DNA of 64,000 nt, taken from positions 186,001-250,000 of the forward strand of contig JADJOZ010000033.1 of NCBI GenBank assembly GCA_016713525.1, given 5' to 3'. Below, one piece after another: positions 19,850 through 28,701 of the stretch (positions are counted from its first letter, which is position 1; the number at the start of each line of letters is the position of its first letter). Origin of the DNA: Bacteroidota bacterium (GTDB lineage Bacteria; Bacteroidota; Bacteroidia; AKYH767-A; OLB10). Below the pieces are notes generated by a model, which saw nothing but the letters and a program-made list of their open reading frames with translations, was not told the DNA's origin and did no database searches. The translations under genes and the position numbers were made by a program.

Positions 19850-20248
19850 TTAATTAATATATTGGTCTGGATTCAACATGGTGATTCGCTGCTTTAGCAA
19901 ATTGAAATCAACAGGTTTTGTAATCAAATCATCAGCGCCATATCCGATAGCAGTCTGATGATTGGCAGCATCGCCATAGGCCGTTACCATAATGACTTTC
20001 AGATCGGGGAAGTCGGTTTTGATTAACTTGAGTAATTCCAAACCATTCATGCCGGGCATGTTGATATCTGATAACACCAAAACAACATCCAACGGCTGTA
20101 ATGTCTTCAGGTATGCTAAAGCAGCTTCTGCAGAAAAGGCAAAATGAAAATTGAACTGAGAGTCCCGAAGCTCTTTTCGGAATTTCTGTCGGAACAGAAT
20201 TTCTACATCTTGTTCATCATCAACAATTAAAATTTTAATAGGATACAT
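19850..20248 (-). CDS. single-domain response regulator
   Basis: 132 aa, a receiver domain only. Acid pocket D10-D11, phosphorylation site D61 (in LSDINMPG), and the conserved Lys in ITKPVDF (K111). There is no output domain, as in CheY-like relay regulators. It is the first gene of the operon that ends with the histidine kinase, and is presumably the kinase's partner. With no DNA-binding part it must act by protein contact or relay phosphate to another protein. Confidence 0.88.
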   Translation of the reverse strand: MYPIKILIVDDEQDVEILFRQKFRKELRDSQFNFHFAFSAEAALAYLKTLQPLDVVLVLSDINMPGMNGLELLKLIKTDFPDLKVIMVTAYGDAANHQTAIGYGADDLITKPVDFNLLKQRITMLNPDQYIN

Positions 20249-20394
20249 GGCAGTAATGGGGGGTAAATGAGTTAATTAGTCACAATAATACAAATTTATT
20301 TAACATATGAGTCAATTTCATTATTTAATTCATTTTGAATCCTGTAAATGTACAATGTTTAAATATTCTGTAATTTTACAAGTAATTAGTATCG

Positions 20395-21264
20395 ATGAAC
20401 AGGCGACTATTTGTAAAAAACCTTGGACTAACTGCTTTAGCTATGAGTGGCACACATGAATTATTAAAGGGGCTGGCTGAATTTCCTGAACAAGAGGGGA
20501 TTCTTCCGGCTTTATTTATTGGTCATGGCAGTCCGATGAATGCCATTGAAAACAATGAATTTAGCAGCAATTGGGCTACAATTGGAAAGCAACTACCAAA
20601 GCCGAAAGCAATCCTTTGTGTTTCGGCACACTGGGAAACAAAAGGCACCCGGGTTACTGCAGTAGCCAATCCTAAAACCATTCACGATTTTGGTGGATTT
20701 CCACAGGCGCTTTTCGATATGCAATACCCGGCACCAGGTGCACCCGATTATGCTAAAATGACCATTGAGGAGGTTAAAAAAGTTCATATTGAGCCCGATT
20801 ATGAATGGGGGCTTGATCATGGCAGCTGGTCGGTCTTGTGCCGCATGTTTCCATTGGCAAATGTGCCTGTTTTTCAGTTGAGCCTCGATTATACCAAACC
20901 ACCACAGTATCATTATGACCTGGCGCATGAACTGCAGTCACTTCGCAAAAAGGGAGTTTTAATTATTGGCAGTGGAAATATCGTACATAACCTGCGATTG
21001 ATACGCTTCGATAATCCAGCTGCATTTGACTGGGCTCAGGAGTTCGATTCGAAAATAAAACAATACATCACCACCGGTAATCATGCTTCCATTATTAAAT
21101 ATGAAAAAATGGGCACCATGGCAAATCTTGCTGTTCCTTCTAATGAACATTATCTGCCTCTGCTATACATTCTTGCATTGCAGCAGAAAAATGAATCGGT
21201 TACTTTCTTCAATGAAAAAACAATGATGGGTTCTATATCTATGAGATCGCTCAGAGTTGGATAA
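20395..21264 (+). CDS. ygiD: 4,5-DOPA dioxygenase extradiol-family protein (YgiD-like)
   Basis: 289 aa. LigB-type extradiol dioxygenase fold: metal-ligand candidates H44 (GHGSPMNA), H79 (VSAHWET) and H199 (GNIVHNLR), with H142 (GLDHGSW) in the active site, and HDFGGFP at 97-103. The family cleaves catechol rings such as DOPA, and Escherichia coli YgiD does so in vitro. An N-terminal MNRRLFVKNLGLTALAM stretch resembles a Tat-type leader, unusual for the E. coli protein, so export is possible. The gene is convergent with nadD across an imperfect palindrome (21274-21331). Confidence 0.85.
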   Translation: MNRRLFVKNLGLTALAMSGTHELLKGLAEFPEQEGILPALFIGHGSPMNAIENNEFSSNWATIGKQLPKPKAILCVSAHWETKGTRVTAVANPKTIHDFGGFPQALFDMQYPAPGAPDYAKMTIEEVKKVHIEPDYEWGLDHGSWSVLCRMFPLANVPVFQLSLDYTKPPQYHYDLAHELQSLRKKGVLIIGSGNIVHNLRLIRFDNPAAFDWAQEFDSKIKQYITTGNHASIIKYEKMGTMANLAVPSNEHYLPLLYILALQQKNESVTFFNEKTMMGSISMRSLRVG

Positions 21265-21273
21265 AAATTTTTG

Positions 21274-21331
21274 ATTCTAATGGAGTAAGCTCCCTGAAAA
21301 TTTATTTTGTAAAAGTGGCTCCGATTAGAAT
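21274..21331. terminator. imperfect palindrome between convergent ygiD and nadD
   Basis: The arms 21274-21285 and 21319-21331 can pair over 12 bases with one bulge; a small GGAG/CTCC hairpin lies inside the loop. The position between two converging stop codons suggests a bidirectional terminator, but the loop is long (33 bases) and there is no clean U-tract. Confidence 0.35.
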
Positions 21332-21352
21332 GAAAGGGAAAATGCCGTTGCT

Positions 21353-21928
21353 TCAGCTTTTATAAAAATTCATTTCATCCAGATAAGTAAAAACGGATTC
21401 GGGCAACATAAACCTAACATCTTTTTTTGCTTTGATTGCATTTCGGATAAATGTAGAAGATAGTTCCATAAGAGGAGCATCAATCATTTTTACTTTTGGA
21501 TGATCTTTCAATTCACCGCCATCATTTCCGGGACGGGGATAAATATAGATTTCATGATTTTCTAAAATCTGCTCCCAGTTTTTCCATTTTTTAAATGTCG
21601 ATAGATTATCACTTCCCATAATCAATGCAAACTGATCGTTTGGATATTGCTCATATAAATGGGCAAGGGTGTTTATGGTATATGAAGGTTTCGGCAATGA
21701 AAATTCTATCTTGGAAGCCTTCAGTTTTCTGTAATCACCGATTCCTATACGGACCATTTCAAACCGATGATGATCTTGTAATAAAGAGCCGGCAACTTTA
21801 AAGGGATTATGTGGAGAAACCACTAGCCATACCTGATTGAGATCACTGAACTCGGCCATGTAGGAAGCAATCACCAAATGCCCGTTATGAATAGGATTAA
21901 ACGATCCGAAGAAGAGTCCTATTTTCAT
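21353..21928 (-). CDS. nadD: nicotinate-nucleotide adenylyltransferase
   Basis: 191 aa. Nucleotidyltransferase fold with GSFNPIHNGHL (H14 and H17 of the T/HxGH motif) and SSTFIRNAI near the C-terminus (the ISSTxxR motif). It transfers AMP from ATP to nicotinate mononucleotide to make deamido-NAD in the cytoplasm. Its ATG overlaps the gmk stop codon by four bases, so nadD is translationally coupled to gmk and yicC upstream. Length is normal for the family. Confidence 0.95.
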   Translation of the reverse strand: MKIGLFFGSFNPIHNGHLVIASYMAEFSDLNQVWLVVSPHNPFKVAGSLLQDHHRFEMVRIGIGDYRKLKASKIEFSLPKPSYTINTLAHLYEQYPNDQFALIMGSDNLSTFKKWKNWEQILENHEIYIYPRPGNDGGELKDHPKVKMIDAPLMELSSTFIRNAIKAKKDVRFMLPESVFTYLDEMNFYKS

Positions 21929-22497
21929 GATTGGAGTTCTAAAAAATTAGCTACCAGCAATTCCGCTTCTTTTTTAGCGGTATTAATATCCTGGTTAACA
22001 ATAACATTCGAAAAACGCGAAGCATAAGTTAATTCAAACTCTGCTTTGCGAACACGGGTTTCAAGCGACTCCAATGATTCCGATGCTCTTGCTACCAATC
22101 TATTACGTAGATCAGCAATACTGGGGGGCTGAACAAAAACATCCAGCAGATTATTTCCATAGCGACCTTTTATATGCACACCGCCTTCTACATCCACATC
22201 AAAAACCGGAACTTTGCCAAGAGAAGCAATACGTGTTATTTCTGAACGTAAGGTTCCGTAAAATCCGTTTTCATAGACTTGTTCCCATTCCAGAAATTCA
22301 TCATTTTGAATTTTGCTGTGAAATTCATCAACAGACATAAAATAATAATCGCCACCATTTTTTTCATTATTCCGCATAGATCGGGTAGTGGCCGAGACAG
22401 AAAAACATAGCTGAGGAAACGTATTCAATAAATGCTTAACCAGGGTTGTTTTACCGCTTCCTGATGGACCGCAAAATAAAATGAGTTTCGGTTGCAT
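21925..22497 (-). CDS. gmk: guanylate kinase
   Basis: 190 aa. P-loop GPSGSGKT at residues 10-17, SATTRSMRNNEKNGGDYYF (the GMP-binding region) and FDVDVEGG. It phosphorylates GMP to GDP with ATP, an essential cytoplasmic step. It lies three bases downstream of the yicC stop codon and overlaps nadD by four bases, forming a compact operon. No irregularities were seen. Confidence 0.96.
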   Translation of the reverse strand: MQPKLILFCGPSGSGKTTLVKHLLNTFPQLCFSVSATTRSMRNNEKNGGDYYFMSVDEFHSKIQNDEFLEWEQVYENGFYGTLRSEITRIASLGKVPVFDVDVEGGVHIKGRYGNNLLDVFVQPPSIADLRNRLVARASESLESLETRVRKAEFELTYASRFSNVIVNQDINTAKKEAELLVANFLELQS

Positions 22498-22500
22498 GTG

Positions 22501-23373
22501 TTAAATGATATTAGCGGATTGTTCTTTCAGCTTTTCAAGTTCATCTTTCATCCCTACTACATGTCGCTGAATCATTGCATCATTTGCTTTTGATCCGATG
22601 GTATTAATTTCACGACCTATTTCCTGAAGAATAAAACCCAGCTTTTTACCGTTTGATTCCGGAGCTTTCATGGTTTCGAGGAAAAAAGCAAGATGGGAAC
22701 GTAAGCGAACTTTTTCTTCAGTAATATCAATTTTCTCTAAGTAATAAATCAATTCTTGTTCAAACCTGTTCTTATCTAGTAATGCAGATTCTTCCAGGTC
22801 CTCAAAACTTTTTGTCAATCGGCCTTTCAATGTTTTAATTCGTCCGGGCTCAATTTTTTCAATTTCTTTCAGGAAATCTTTAATGGCTGCAATTCGCATT
22901 TCAAAATCCTTTTGCAATGTTTTACCTTCCTGAAGACGGAAATCATTAAATTCTTTTAATGCTTTTCGGGTCAGCGTTTCAATGGCTTTCCATTCTTTAA
23001 GATCGGCTTCCGATTTCTCTGAATTAAGAACATTGGGTAATCTCATGATGATGTTCAGGTAATCATCAGAAGTTAATTTTAATTCCTTTTTTATGGAAGC
23101 AAAATCTTCTGCATACTGTCGAATTACTTCTTTATTAAATGCACTTTTGCGTGATCCGGGAGCTGGTTCAATAGTAACTATAAAATCAACCTTGCCCCGT
23201 TCAACACCCTTGCTGATCTCATTTCTGAGTTCGAGATCTTTATCCTTGTAAACAGATGGAAGTCGAAGGTTGAGTTCCAGAAATTTGCTGTTTAGCGATT
23301 TTACTTCAATGGTAATCAGATTACTTCCTGCACTTCCGGAAGCCTTTCCAAAACCGGTCATTGACCTGATCAT
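22501..23373 (-). CDS. yicC: YicC family endoribonuclease-like protein
   Basis: 290 aa. The start MIRSMTGFGKA, the central LRLPSVYKDKDLELR and the C-terminal FILQEIGREINTIGSKANDA are signatures of the YicC/YloC family (YicC_N plus DUF1732). E. coli YicC and its relatives are reported as endoribonucleases. It is the first gene of the yicC-gmk-nadD operon, an order common in many phyla. Confidence 0.93.
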   Translation of the reverse strand: MIRSMTGFGKASGSAGSNLITIEVKSLNSKFLELNLRLPSVYKDKDLELRNEISKGVERGKVDFIVTIEPAPGSRKSAFNKEVIRQYAEDFASIKKELKLTSDDYLNIIMRLPNVLNSEKSEADLKEWKAIETLTRKALKEFNDFRLQEGKTLQKDFEMRIAAIKDFLKEIEKIEPGRIKTLKGRLTKSFEDLEESALLDKNRFEQELIYYLEKIDITEEKVRLRSHLAFFLETMKAPESNGKKLGFILQEIGREINTIGSKANDAMIQRHVVGMKDELEKLKEQSANII

Positions 23374-23537
23374 AAGTATTTGGTTTAAACTTTTGTTCGT
23401 TGTATTTTGTTGATATACAGATATTTAATAATTGTCTCGACTAAATTATCCCGCCATAGCGGAAAATAAAACACCTTTAAATAATTCCGTTTATTTTTAA
23501 AATTACTGCAAATTCAAGTTATTTTGTGATTGTAAAA

Positions 23538-24473
23538 TTAACTTTTTTTCAATGATAACAATCCATTGTTATTTTCTTTCCTGTTTACCGAAGTTACAAG
23601 GTACACTCCGGTAAAAATCAGAATAGCAGCAATGAAATGAATAATTTGTAAATGATCTTTGCCCAAAGCAATTGCAAAAAACGCTGCAAACAGTGGTTGC
23701 AGATAAATGTAAATACTGACACTCGACGGACTAAGAGCCTTCAGTGCATAAGTATTTAAAATGTATGCAATCGAAGTAGTTGCAATAACAACATATGCAA
23801 GTGCCCACCATGTTTCAGAAGAAAAGGTATGCCATTGAATTGCCCGGTATTCATTCCATCCAAAAGGAGTTACTAAAACAGTGCCGAACAAAAACACCCA
23901 TTTCATAACGGTTATGGTATCATACTTTTGCATCAGTGGTTTTACAATAATCAGGAATATCCCGAATGAAAGAGAATTGATGAGTACAAGTAAATCACCA
24001 ACAGTGGTAGTTCCTCCTGTCATAATTTCTTTACCCCAGATTAATAACAAGGATGCCCCTGCAATACCAATCATAATTCCAGTGATTTTACGAATGGTTA
24101 TTTTTTCCCTGATCAGCAGACTTGCAGCAAGTAACACCATAATCGGATTGGTTGTCATCATTAGCGAGGCATTGATTGGAGATGTAAGATCAAGGCCTTT
24201 AAAAAACAGCAACTGATTCAGCGCAACTCCAAAGACAGCACAAAAAAAGAGCCTGAGGAAATCCTGTTTTTCAATGGACTTTCCTTTAGAAAAAAATCCG
24301 AGAACTATAAATATTGCTGCCGTAACGGTTACCCTTATGAAAATAAATCCGAAAGCATCAATAAATTCGGGCATCACCTTTTTTGCTATCGAATAATTAG
24401 CACCATATATCAAATTGGCGGTCAAAACTGCAAGGTGTGCCTGACGGGTAACGGATTTTATCATGAACGGCAA
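23538..24473 (-). CDS. EamA/DMT family transporter
   Basis: 311 aa with ten hydrophobic helices and two EamA repeats (about residues 12-145 and 158-298). An internal ATG at 24464 gives the more usual start MIKSVTRQ. Members of this family export metabolites such as amino acids, but the substrate cannot be told from sequence. It is monocistronic, and the sequence just upstream is a GGATTAA tandem array that begins about ten bases before the start codon. Confidence 0.85.
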   Translation of the reverse strand: MPFMIKSVTRQAHLAVLTANLIYGANYSIAKKVMPEFIDAFGFIFIRVTVTAAIFIVLGFFSKGKSIEKQDFLRLFFCAVFGVALNQLLFFKGLDLTSPINASLMMTTNPIMVLLAASLLIREKITIRKITGIMIGIAGASLLLIWGKEIMTGGTTTVGDLLVLINSLSFGIFLIIVKPLMQKYDTITVMKWVFLFGTVLVTPFGWNEYRAIQWHTFSSETWWALAYVVIATTSIAYILNTYALKALSPSSVSIYIYLQPLFAAFFAIALGKDHLQIIHFIAAILIFTGVYLVTSVNRKENNNGLLSLKKS

Positions 24474-24482
24474 AGATAGAGG

Positions 24483-24690
24483 AAATAGAATTAAGGATTA
24501 AGAATTAAGGATTAAGGATTAAGGATTAAGGATTAAGGATTAAGGATTGGTGAGTTTGTGCCCAGAAGGGAGATTCGAGTGCGGATGATAAATGATAGTT
24601 TGACTTAGTCTGAATTGTCAGTATTCTCTTTCAATTCTTGTTTGTCAATATTCAATAGAATTAAGGATTAAGGATTAAGGATTATTTAGT
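24483..24690. repeat. GGATTAA heptamer arrays upstream of the EamA gene
   Basis: Two blocks: 24483-24546, about eight units of ggattaa with some agaatta variants, and 24657-24684, about three units. Between them is a short stretch containing tgtcaatattcaata, which recurs at about 26540-26555. The rest of 24474-24815 shows no gene. The same heptamer recurs at 26390-26490 and, inverted, at 36420-36606. Confidence 0.9.
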
Positions 24691-24815
24691 TTGTGCTCAG
24701 AATAATAATGCCTATTCCGGTTCAGATAGCTATTTTGCTCGTTCAGTCAGGTTCTTTTGCTGGAATTGATTCTGATTTGCAATTTTGAGCCAACCAACTA
24801 TTTAAAATTACTGCC

Positions 24816-26402
24816 ATGAAAATCAAATCATTTTACTTCCTGTTGATGTTTTTTACGCCATTCTTAACATCAGCACAGTATACCCTCGACTGGATTCAAC
24901 CTTGCGGAGAATTTAATAAAATTTCAGTTATGAGTGTTACCGATGATCAGGATAATTTAATTGTTACCGGTTATTGGCAGAGTTACCAGATTTTTACCAG
25001 AAAGTATGATATTGATGGCAATTTTTTGTGGGAAACAGCAGATTCATCCGGAATGCAAAGTTTGTATGAGAAGCCGATTTGGATTAACTGTGACAACAAC
25101 AATAATATTTATGTGGTTGGAAAACGATATGCAATAGGAAGTTCATATGAATATCCGGATGCAATTGTAGCTATTAAGTATAATCCATCAGGTACATTGT
25201 TATGGCGACAGATAATCCCAATTACAACTTTGATCGGATCATCATCTCCGGGATTTAATTTACGCAGTGCTGTCGATTCCGATGGCAGTTTGTATATCGC
25301 TTCAATGGGAATTATACCTTCAGGATCGGGATTTGTTTTGGCTAAAATTTCTACCACCGGGACAATACAATATGTGAATGTTGATGCTACAGTAGTTGCA
25401 ACCGGATTTAGTTCCATGCGACTAAAAGATAACAGAGTAATAATGACCGGTAGTGCCGGTACTCAATCCGCTGCCCCTGTTGCTGTTTGGGATACCTCCG
25501 GAGTTGTAGTGTGGACTGCCCTTGGAAACGGGGCAGGTGGACATGATGTTGAAACGGACGATGCAGGGAATGTGTATTTATTTACTTCTTCACCGAATCA
25601 GGTTTCTTCATCGAGCCTACAGGATATGGTTTTATATAAATATGATAATTCAGGAGCACAAATATGGAAACGAAGCTATGATTTTAACGGACAAGACTTC
25701 CCTACACGAATGACATTAGTAAATAATAAGATAAGTGCAATTGGATGGGGCACTAATGGAACCACTTCGCCTTATTTCGACTGGAAAACATTTCAGACTG
25801 ACACTTCTGGTAATTTACTGTGGAGTAATTTTTATAATGGTACTATTTATAATGATGAATATCCGGCAAATCTCGTAGCCACTCCCACCGGAGCAGTAAT
25901 TGTTACCGGAGTTGGAAGCCCTTCTCCTTTACCATCACAATCATTATCGTATATTCAACTTATAATTTTAGAATACAGTAACACCGGTAGTCAGGTATGG
26001 ATTGATACACCAAATGTTTATGGTGGCTCTGGATTGGCATGTATGCTTGCCAGTGATAACAGTTTGTTTGCTATCAGTTATTATAACATGACTGCTTATC
26101 ATTATGAACCATCGGCTCTGGGACTAACTGATGCACAAATCCAAAACCCTGATGGTATTTTTTGTTATCCGAATCCTGCGAAAGGAACTGCCATGTTGAA
26201 TTTTCAGCTGGAAAAAGAACAAGTGGTTTCAGTTTCTGTAGTAAATGCTGTTGGAAGTCTGGTGATGAACATCCCCAATGAAAAAAGAAGTCAGGGACAC
26301 AATACAATCCCAATCGATTTATCGGCATTTAAACCCGGTATTTACTTCTGCCATTTAAAAACTGAGACTGGAATGCGGGCAGTTAAGGTAATTAAGGATT
26401 AA
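24816..26402 (+). CDS. T9SS-sorted secreted protein with beta-propeller repeats
   Basis: 528 aa with a signal peptide (MKIKSFYFLLMFFTPFLTSAQ). The body contains repeated units such as DNLIVTGYWQSYQIFTRKYD and NVYLFTSSPNQ, resembling SBBP-type or PQQ-like propeller blades. The C-terminal 80 residues are a T9SS type A sorting domain (IFCYPNPAKGTAML ending in GIYFCHLKTETGMRAVKVIKD). The last codons (AAGGATTAA) are the first unit of the GGATTAA array, so the stop codon belongs to the repeat. Secreted, probably surface-attached; no enzyme motif. Confidence 0.82.
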   Translation: MKIKSFYFLLMFFTPFLTSAQYTLDWIQPCGEFNKISVMSVTDDQDNLIVTGYWQSYQIFTRKYDIDGNFLWETADSSGMQSLYEKPIWINCDNNNNIYVVGKRYAIGSSYEYPDAIVAIKYNPSGTLLWRQIIPITTLIGSSSPGFNLRSAVDSDGSLYIASMGIIPSGSGFVLAKISTTGTIQYVNVDATVVATGFSSMRLKDNRVIMTGSAGTQSAAPVAVWDTSGVVVWTALGNGAGGHDVETDDAGNVYLFTSSPNQVSSSSLQDMVLYKYDNSGAQIWKRSYDFNGQDFPTRMTLVNNKISAIGWGTNGTTSPYFDWKTFQTDTSGNLLWSNFYNGTIYNDEYPANLVATPTGAVIVTGVGSPSPLPSQSLSYIQLIILEYSNTGSQVWIDTPNVYGGSGLACMLASDNSLFAISYYNMTAYHYEPSALGLTDAQIQNPDGIFCYPNPAKGTAMLNFQLEKEQVVSVSVVNAVGSLVMNIPNEKRSQGHNTIPIDLSAFKPGIYFCHLKTETGMRAVKVIKD

Positions 26403-26490
26403 GGATTAAGGATTAAGGATTAAGAATTATGGATTAAGGATTAAGAATTATGGATTAAGAATTATGGATTAAGAATTATGGATTAAGAAT
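26390..26490. repeat. GGATTAA/GAATTAT heptamer array starting at a stop codon
   Basis: About thirteen 7-base units run from the last codons of the T9SS gene to 26490. The first part is pure ggattaa, the later part alternates with agaattat variants. Its orientation relative to the gene matches the ruvB-side array (36573-36606). Confidence 0.9.
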
Positions 26491-26639
26491 TTTTTGTCTG
26501 AAGCTAAATAGCATGTCACTATTCAATATTCACTTCTTGTTAGTCAATATTCAATAAAACATTTTGAGAACGAGAAGTCACCAATTTTAGCATCAACAAA
26601 ATAAATCATATGTAAAAAACGAAATCTCGAAATCCAATT

Positions 26640-27465
26640 GAAAAATACACTGATCACTGATTACGCTTCGGTTGCCGCATGGCAATGCGTCTCTACAATA
26701 AACCTTGCCGCCCTTCGACTACGCTCAGGACGGCGCTTGCCCCTTGTCACTTGCCCTTGTCACTTGCCTGTCACTGATTGGTTCGTGACGCGCACAACTC
26801 GCTCGCCCTTGTCGTCGGTTGTAGCATGGCATCTACCCTTCCCTGCGCTCGGCAGGCTTGCCACTTGCCACTTGTCACTTGCCACTGATTATGGTTTGTA
26901 GACGCATAGCAATGCGTCTCTACAATAATTGTCGTTGAATACTGCCTGGAGACGCATGGCAATGCGTCTCTACAATAAACCTTGCCCCCCTTCGACTACG
27001 CTCAGGGCGGCTTGCCACTTGCCCCTTGTCACTTGTCACTGATTACGGTTTGTAGACGCATGGCAATGCGTCTCTACAATAATTGTCGTTGAATACTGCC
27101 TGGAGACGCATGGCAATGCGTCTCTACAATAAACCTTGCCCCCCTTCGACTACGCTCAGGGCGGCGCTTGCCCCTTGTCACTTGCCCCTTGTCACTTGCC
27201 CCTTGTCACTTGCCACTGATTACGGTTTGTAGACGCATGGCAATGCGTCTCTACCATAAACCTTGCCCCCCTTCGACTACGCTCAGGGCGGCGCTTGCCC
27301 CTTGTCACTTGTCACTGATTACGGTTTGTAGACGCATGGCAATGCGTCTCTACCATAAACCTTGCCCCCTTCGGCTGCGCTCAGGGCAGCGCTTGCCACT
27401 TGCCACTTGTCACTTGTCACTTGTCACTTGTCACTTGCCCCTTGCCACTGATCACTTTCATTGCG
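26640..27465. repeat. composite satellite: palindromic REP-like element, CTTCGACTACGCTCAGG box and CACTTGYC stutter
   Basis: The roughly 1-kb gene-free region 26403-27416 is mainly this array. A near-palindrome (agacgcatggcaatgcgtct) occurs about seven times, near 26675, 26900, 26948, 27053, 27103, 27230 and 27330. It alternates with a box cttcgactacgctcagg (about six copies) and with runs of ttgcc/ccttgtcactt units. The higher-order unit is roughly 100-150 bases. Reading frames here are by-products of the repeats. The palindrome could fold into hairpins like REP elements. Confidence 0.9.
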
Positions 27466-27791
27466 GCTACATTTTTGGGCGAATTTCCGATGAAAATTTG
27501 ATTGTCTGAAACCATCACCGGTCGTTTTAAAAAGGTGTATTCCTCAAGAATATATTTGCGGTAATCTTTTTCTTTAAGCTCCATTTCGTTCAAACCCATT
27601 GAACGGTATTTGAGGGCAACCCTGCTAAATAACGCTTCATACGAACCTGCCAGTTTGGCCATTTGGTCGAGTTGAGATGCCGTAATTGACTCACTCTTAA
27701 TATCTTGCAATTTAAATTCGGGCCCTGGTTTAATTTCTTTAAGAATTCTTTGACAGGTTGTACAATTGGCCAGGTGGTAAATCTTTTTCAT
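27417..27791 (-). CDS. ArsC/Spx-family thioredoxin-fold protein
   Basis: 124 aa. Starts MKKIYHLANCTTCQRIL with the C9-x-x-C12 motif of the ArsC/Spx/YffB family. The ELKEKDYRKYILEEYTFLKRPVM block matches the substrate-site region in which arsenate reductases have their Arg (here KRP). It may be an arsenate-reductase-like or Spx-like protein; no ars genes are near. The last about ten residues (SGKGQVTSDK) are encoded by the CACTTGYC repeat that fills the neighbouring satellite, so the natural C-terminus seems replaced by repeat-derived sequence. Confidence 0.8.
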   Translation of the reverse strand: MKKIYHLANCTTCQRILKEIKPGPEFKLQDIKSESITASQLDQMAKLAGSYEALFSRVALKYRSMGLNEMELKEKDYRKYILEEYTFLKRPVMVSDNQIFIGNSPKNVAAMKVISGKGQVTSDK

Positions 27792-27886
27792 GTTGATTCT
27801 TAATAAGTTGCCTAAAGGAAGTCTTTGAAAGGGTTGAATTTACGGTATTTAAACAAATGCAGGTGGGTGAAGTTTAGGCGGAATCG

Positions 27887-27894
27887 TATCTTTG
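27887..27894 (+). promoter_or_regulatory. -7 box of a Bacteroidota-type promoter upstream of scpA
   Basis: TATCTTTG fits TAnnTTTG and lies 21 bases before the TTG start of scpA. No good TTTG -33 element was found at the usual distance, so this is a tentative call. Confidence 0.35.
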
Positions 27895-27915
27895 TTAAAC
27901 TAAAATTCAACGCTC

Positions 27916-28701
27916 TTGGAAGCTGTTCTGACATCTACTCAATACGAAATAAAGTTACCTCAATTTGAGGGACCATTCGATCTGCTCTTATTCTTTATTG
28001 AGCGTGATGAATTGGATATTCATAATATTCCGATTTCAAAAATTACCAACGATTTCTTCGATTATATCCGTGCCGCTGATTCCATGAATATTGAACTGGC
28101 GAGCGAATTTATTCTCGTTGCCTCAACATTGATGCGAATTAAAGCTAAGATGTTGTTGCCTCGTTATCCGAAGGATGAATTAGGAAATGAAATTGACCCA
28201 AGGCAGGATCTTGTGCGTCAGCTGCTCGAATACAAACAATACAAAGAAGCAGCATCGGAATTGTAGCAACTTGAAGAGGATCGTTCCTTAAAAGTTGAAC
28301 GGGGAAATACCGATGGAGAGCTCAATACCATAGCTATGCATGCCGATGGCTCCAGTTATTCTTCAGAATTGAATGCACTCACTTTGTTCAAACTGATGAT
28401 TACGTTTGAGAAAGTCATGGAGCGATTCCGCAATCAGGAATCCAGACAGAGTCATATGGTTGTTCAGTATCCTTTTACAATTGATATGGAGAAAGATAAT
28501 ATTCAGCGACTCGTGCGTTTGAAATCGAATGTAACTTTCCTTGATATATTTTCAGCATGTCAGTCCCGTATTCATGCTTGTTTTACTTTCCTTGCTTTAC
28601 TAGATTTGATTCAGGGGAAATCGGTAATAATTGTGATCAGTGAAGGGTTCAATAATTTTTATCTCACATCGGTAAATACCCAGGCTGAGAATGCAAATTG
28701 A
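27916..28701 (+). pseudogene. scpA: scpA (segregation/condensation protein A) with an in-frame stop
   Basis: The 262-codon frame runs from a TTG at 27916 (MEAVLTSTQYEIKLPQFEGP) to 28701, interrupted by TAG at 28264-28266 between AASEL and QLEEDRS. Both halves match ScpA: FEGPFDLLLFFIERDELDI and IKAKMLLPR in the N-half, and a long C-terminal part up to the kleisin C-terminal segment. Normal length is about 250 aa. A single base (CAG to TAG) accounts for the stop. ScpA with ScpB and Smc organises chromosomes and is important for growth in most bacteria, so this is either a sequence error or partial function. Its end overlaps the next start by 11 bases. Confidence 0.8.

Noticed and set aside
26638..26901. 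87-codon plus-strand ORF
   Set aside because: Repeat-derived frame with no protein-like features.
26640..27465. CRISPR array
   Set aside because: Repeats are not separated by unique spacers of even length, and no cas genes are present. The units are of several kinds.
27168..27509. 113-codon plus-strand ORF
   Set aside because: It consists of the satellite repeat read in one frame and overlaps the real ArsC-like gene end.
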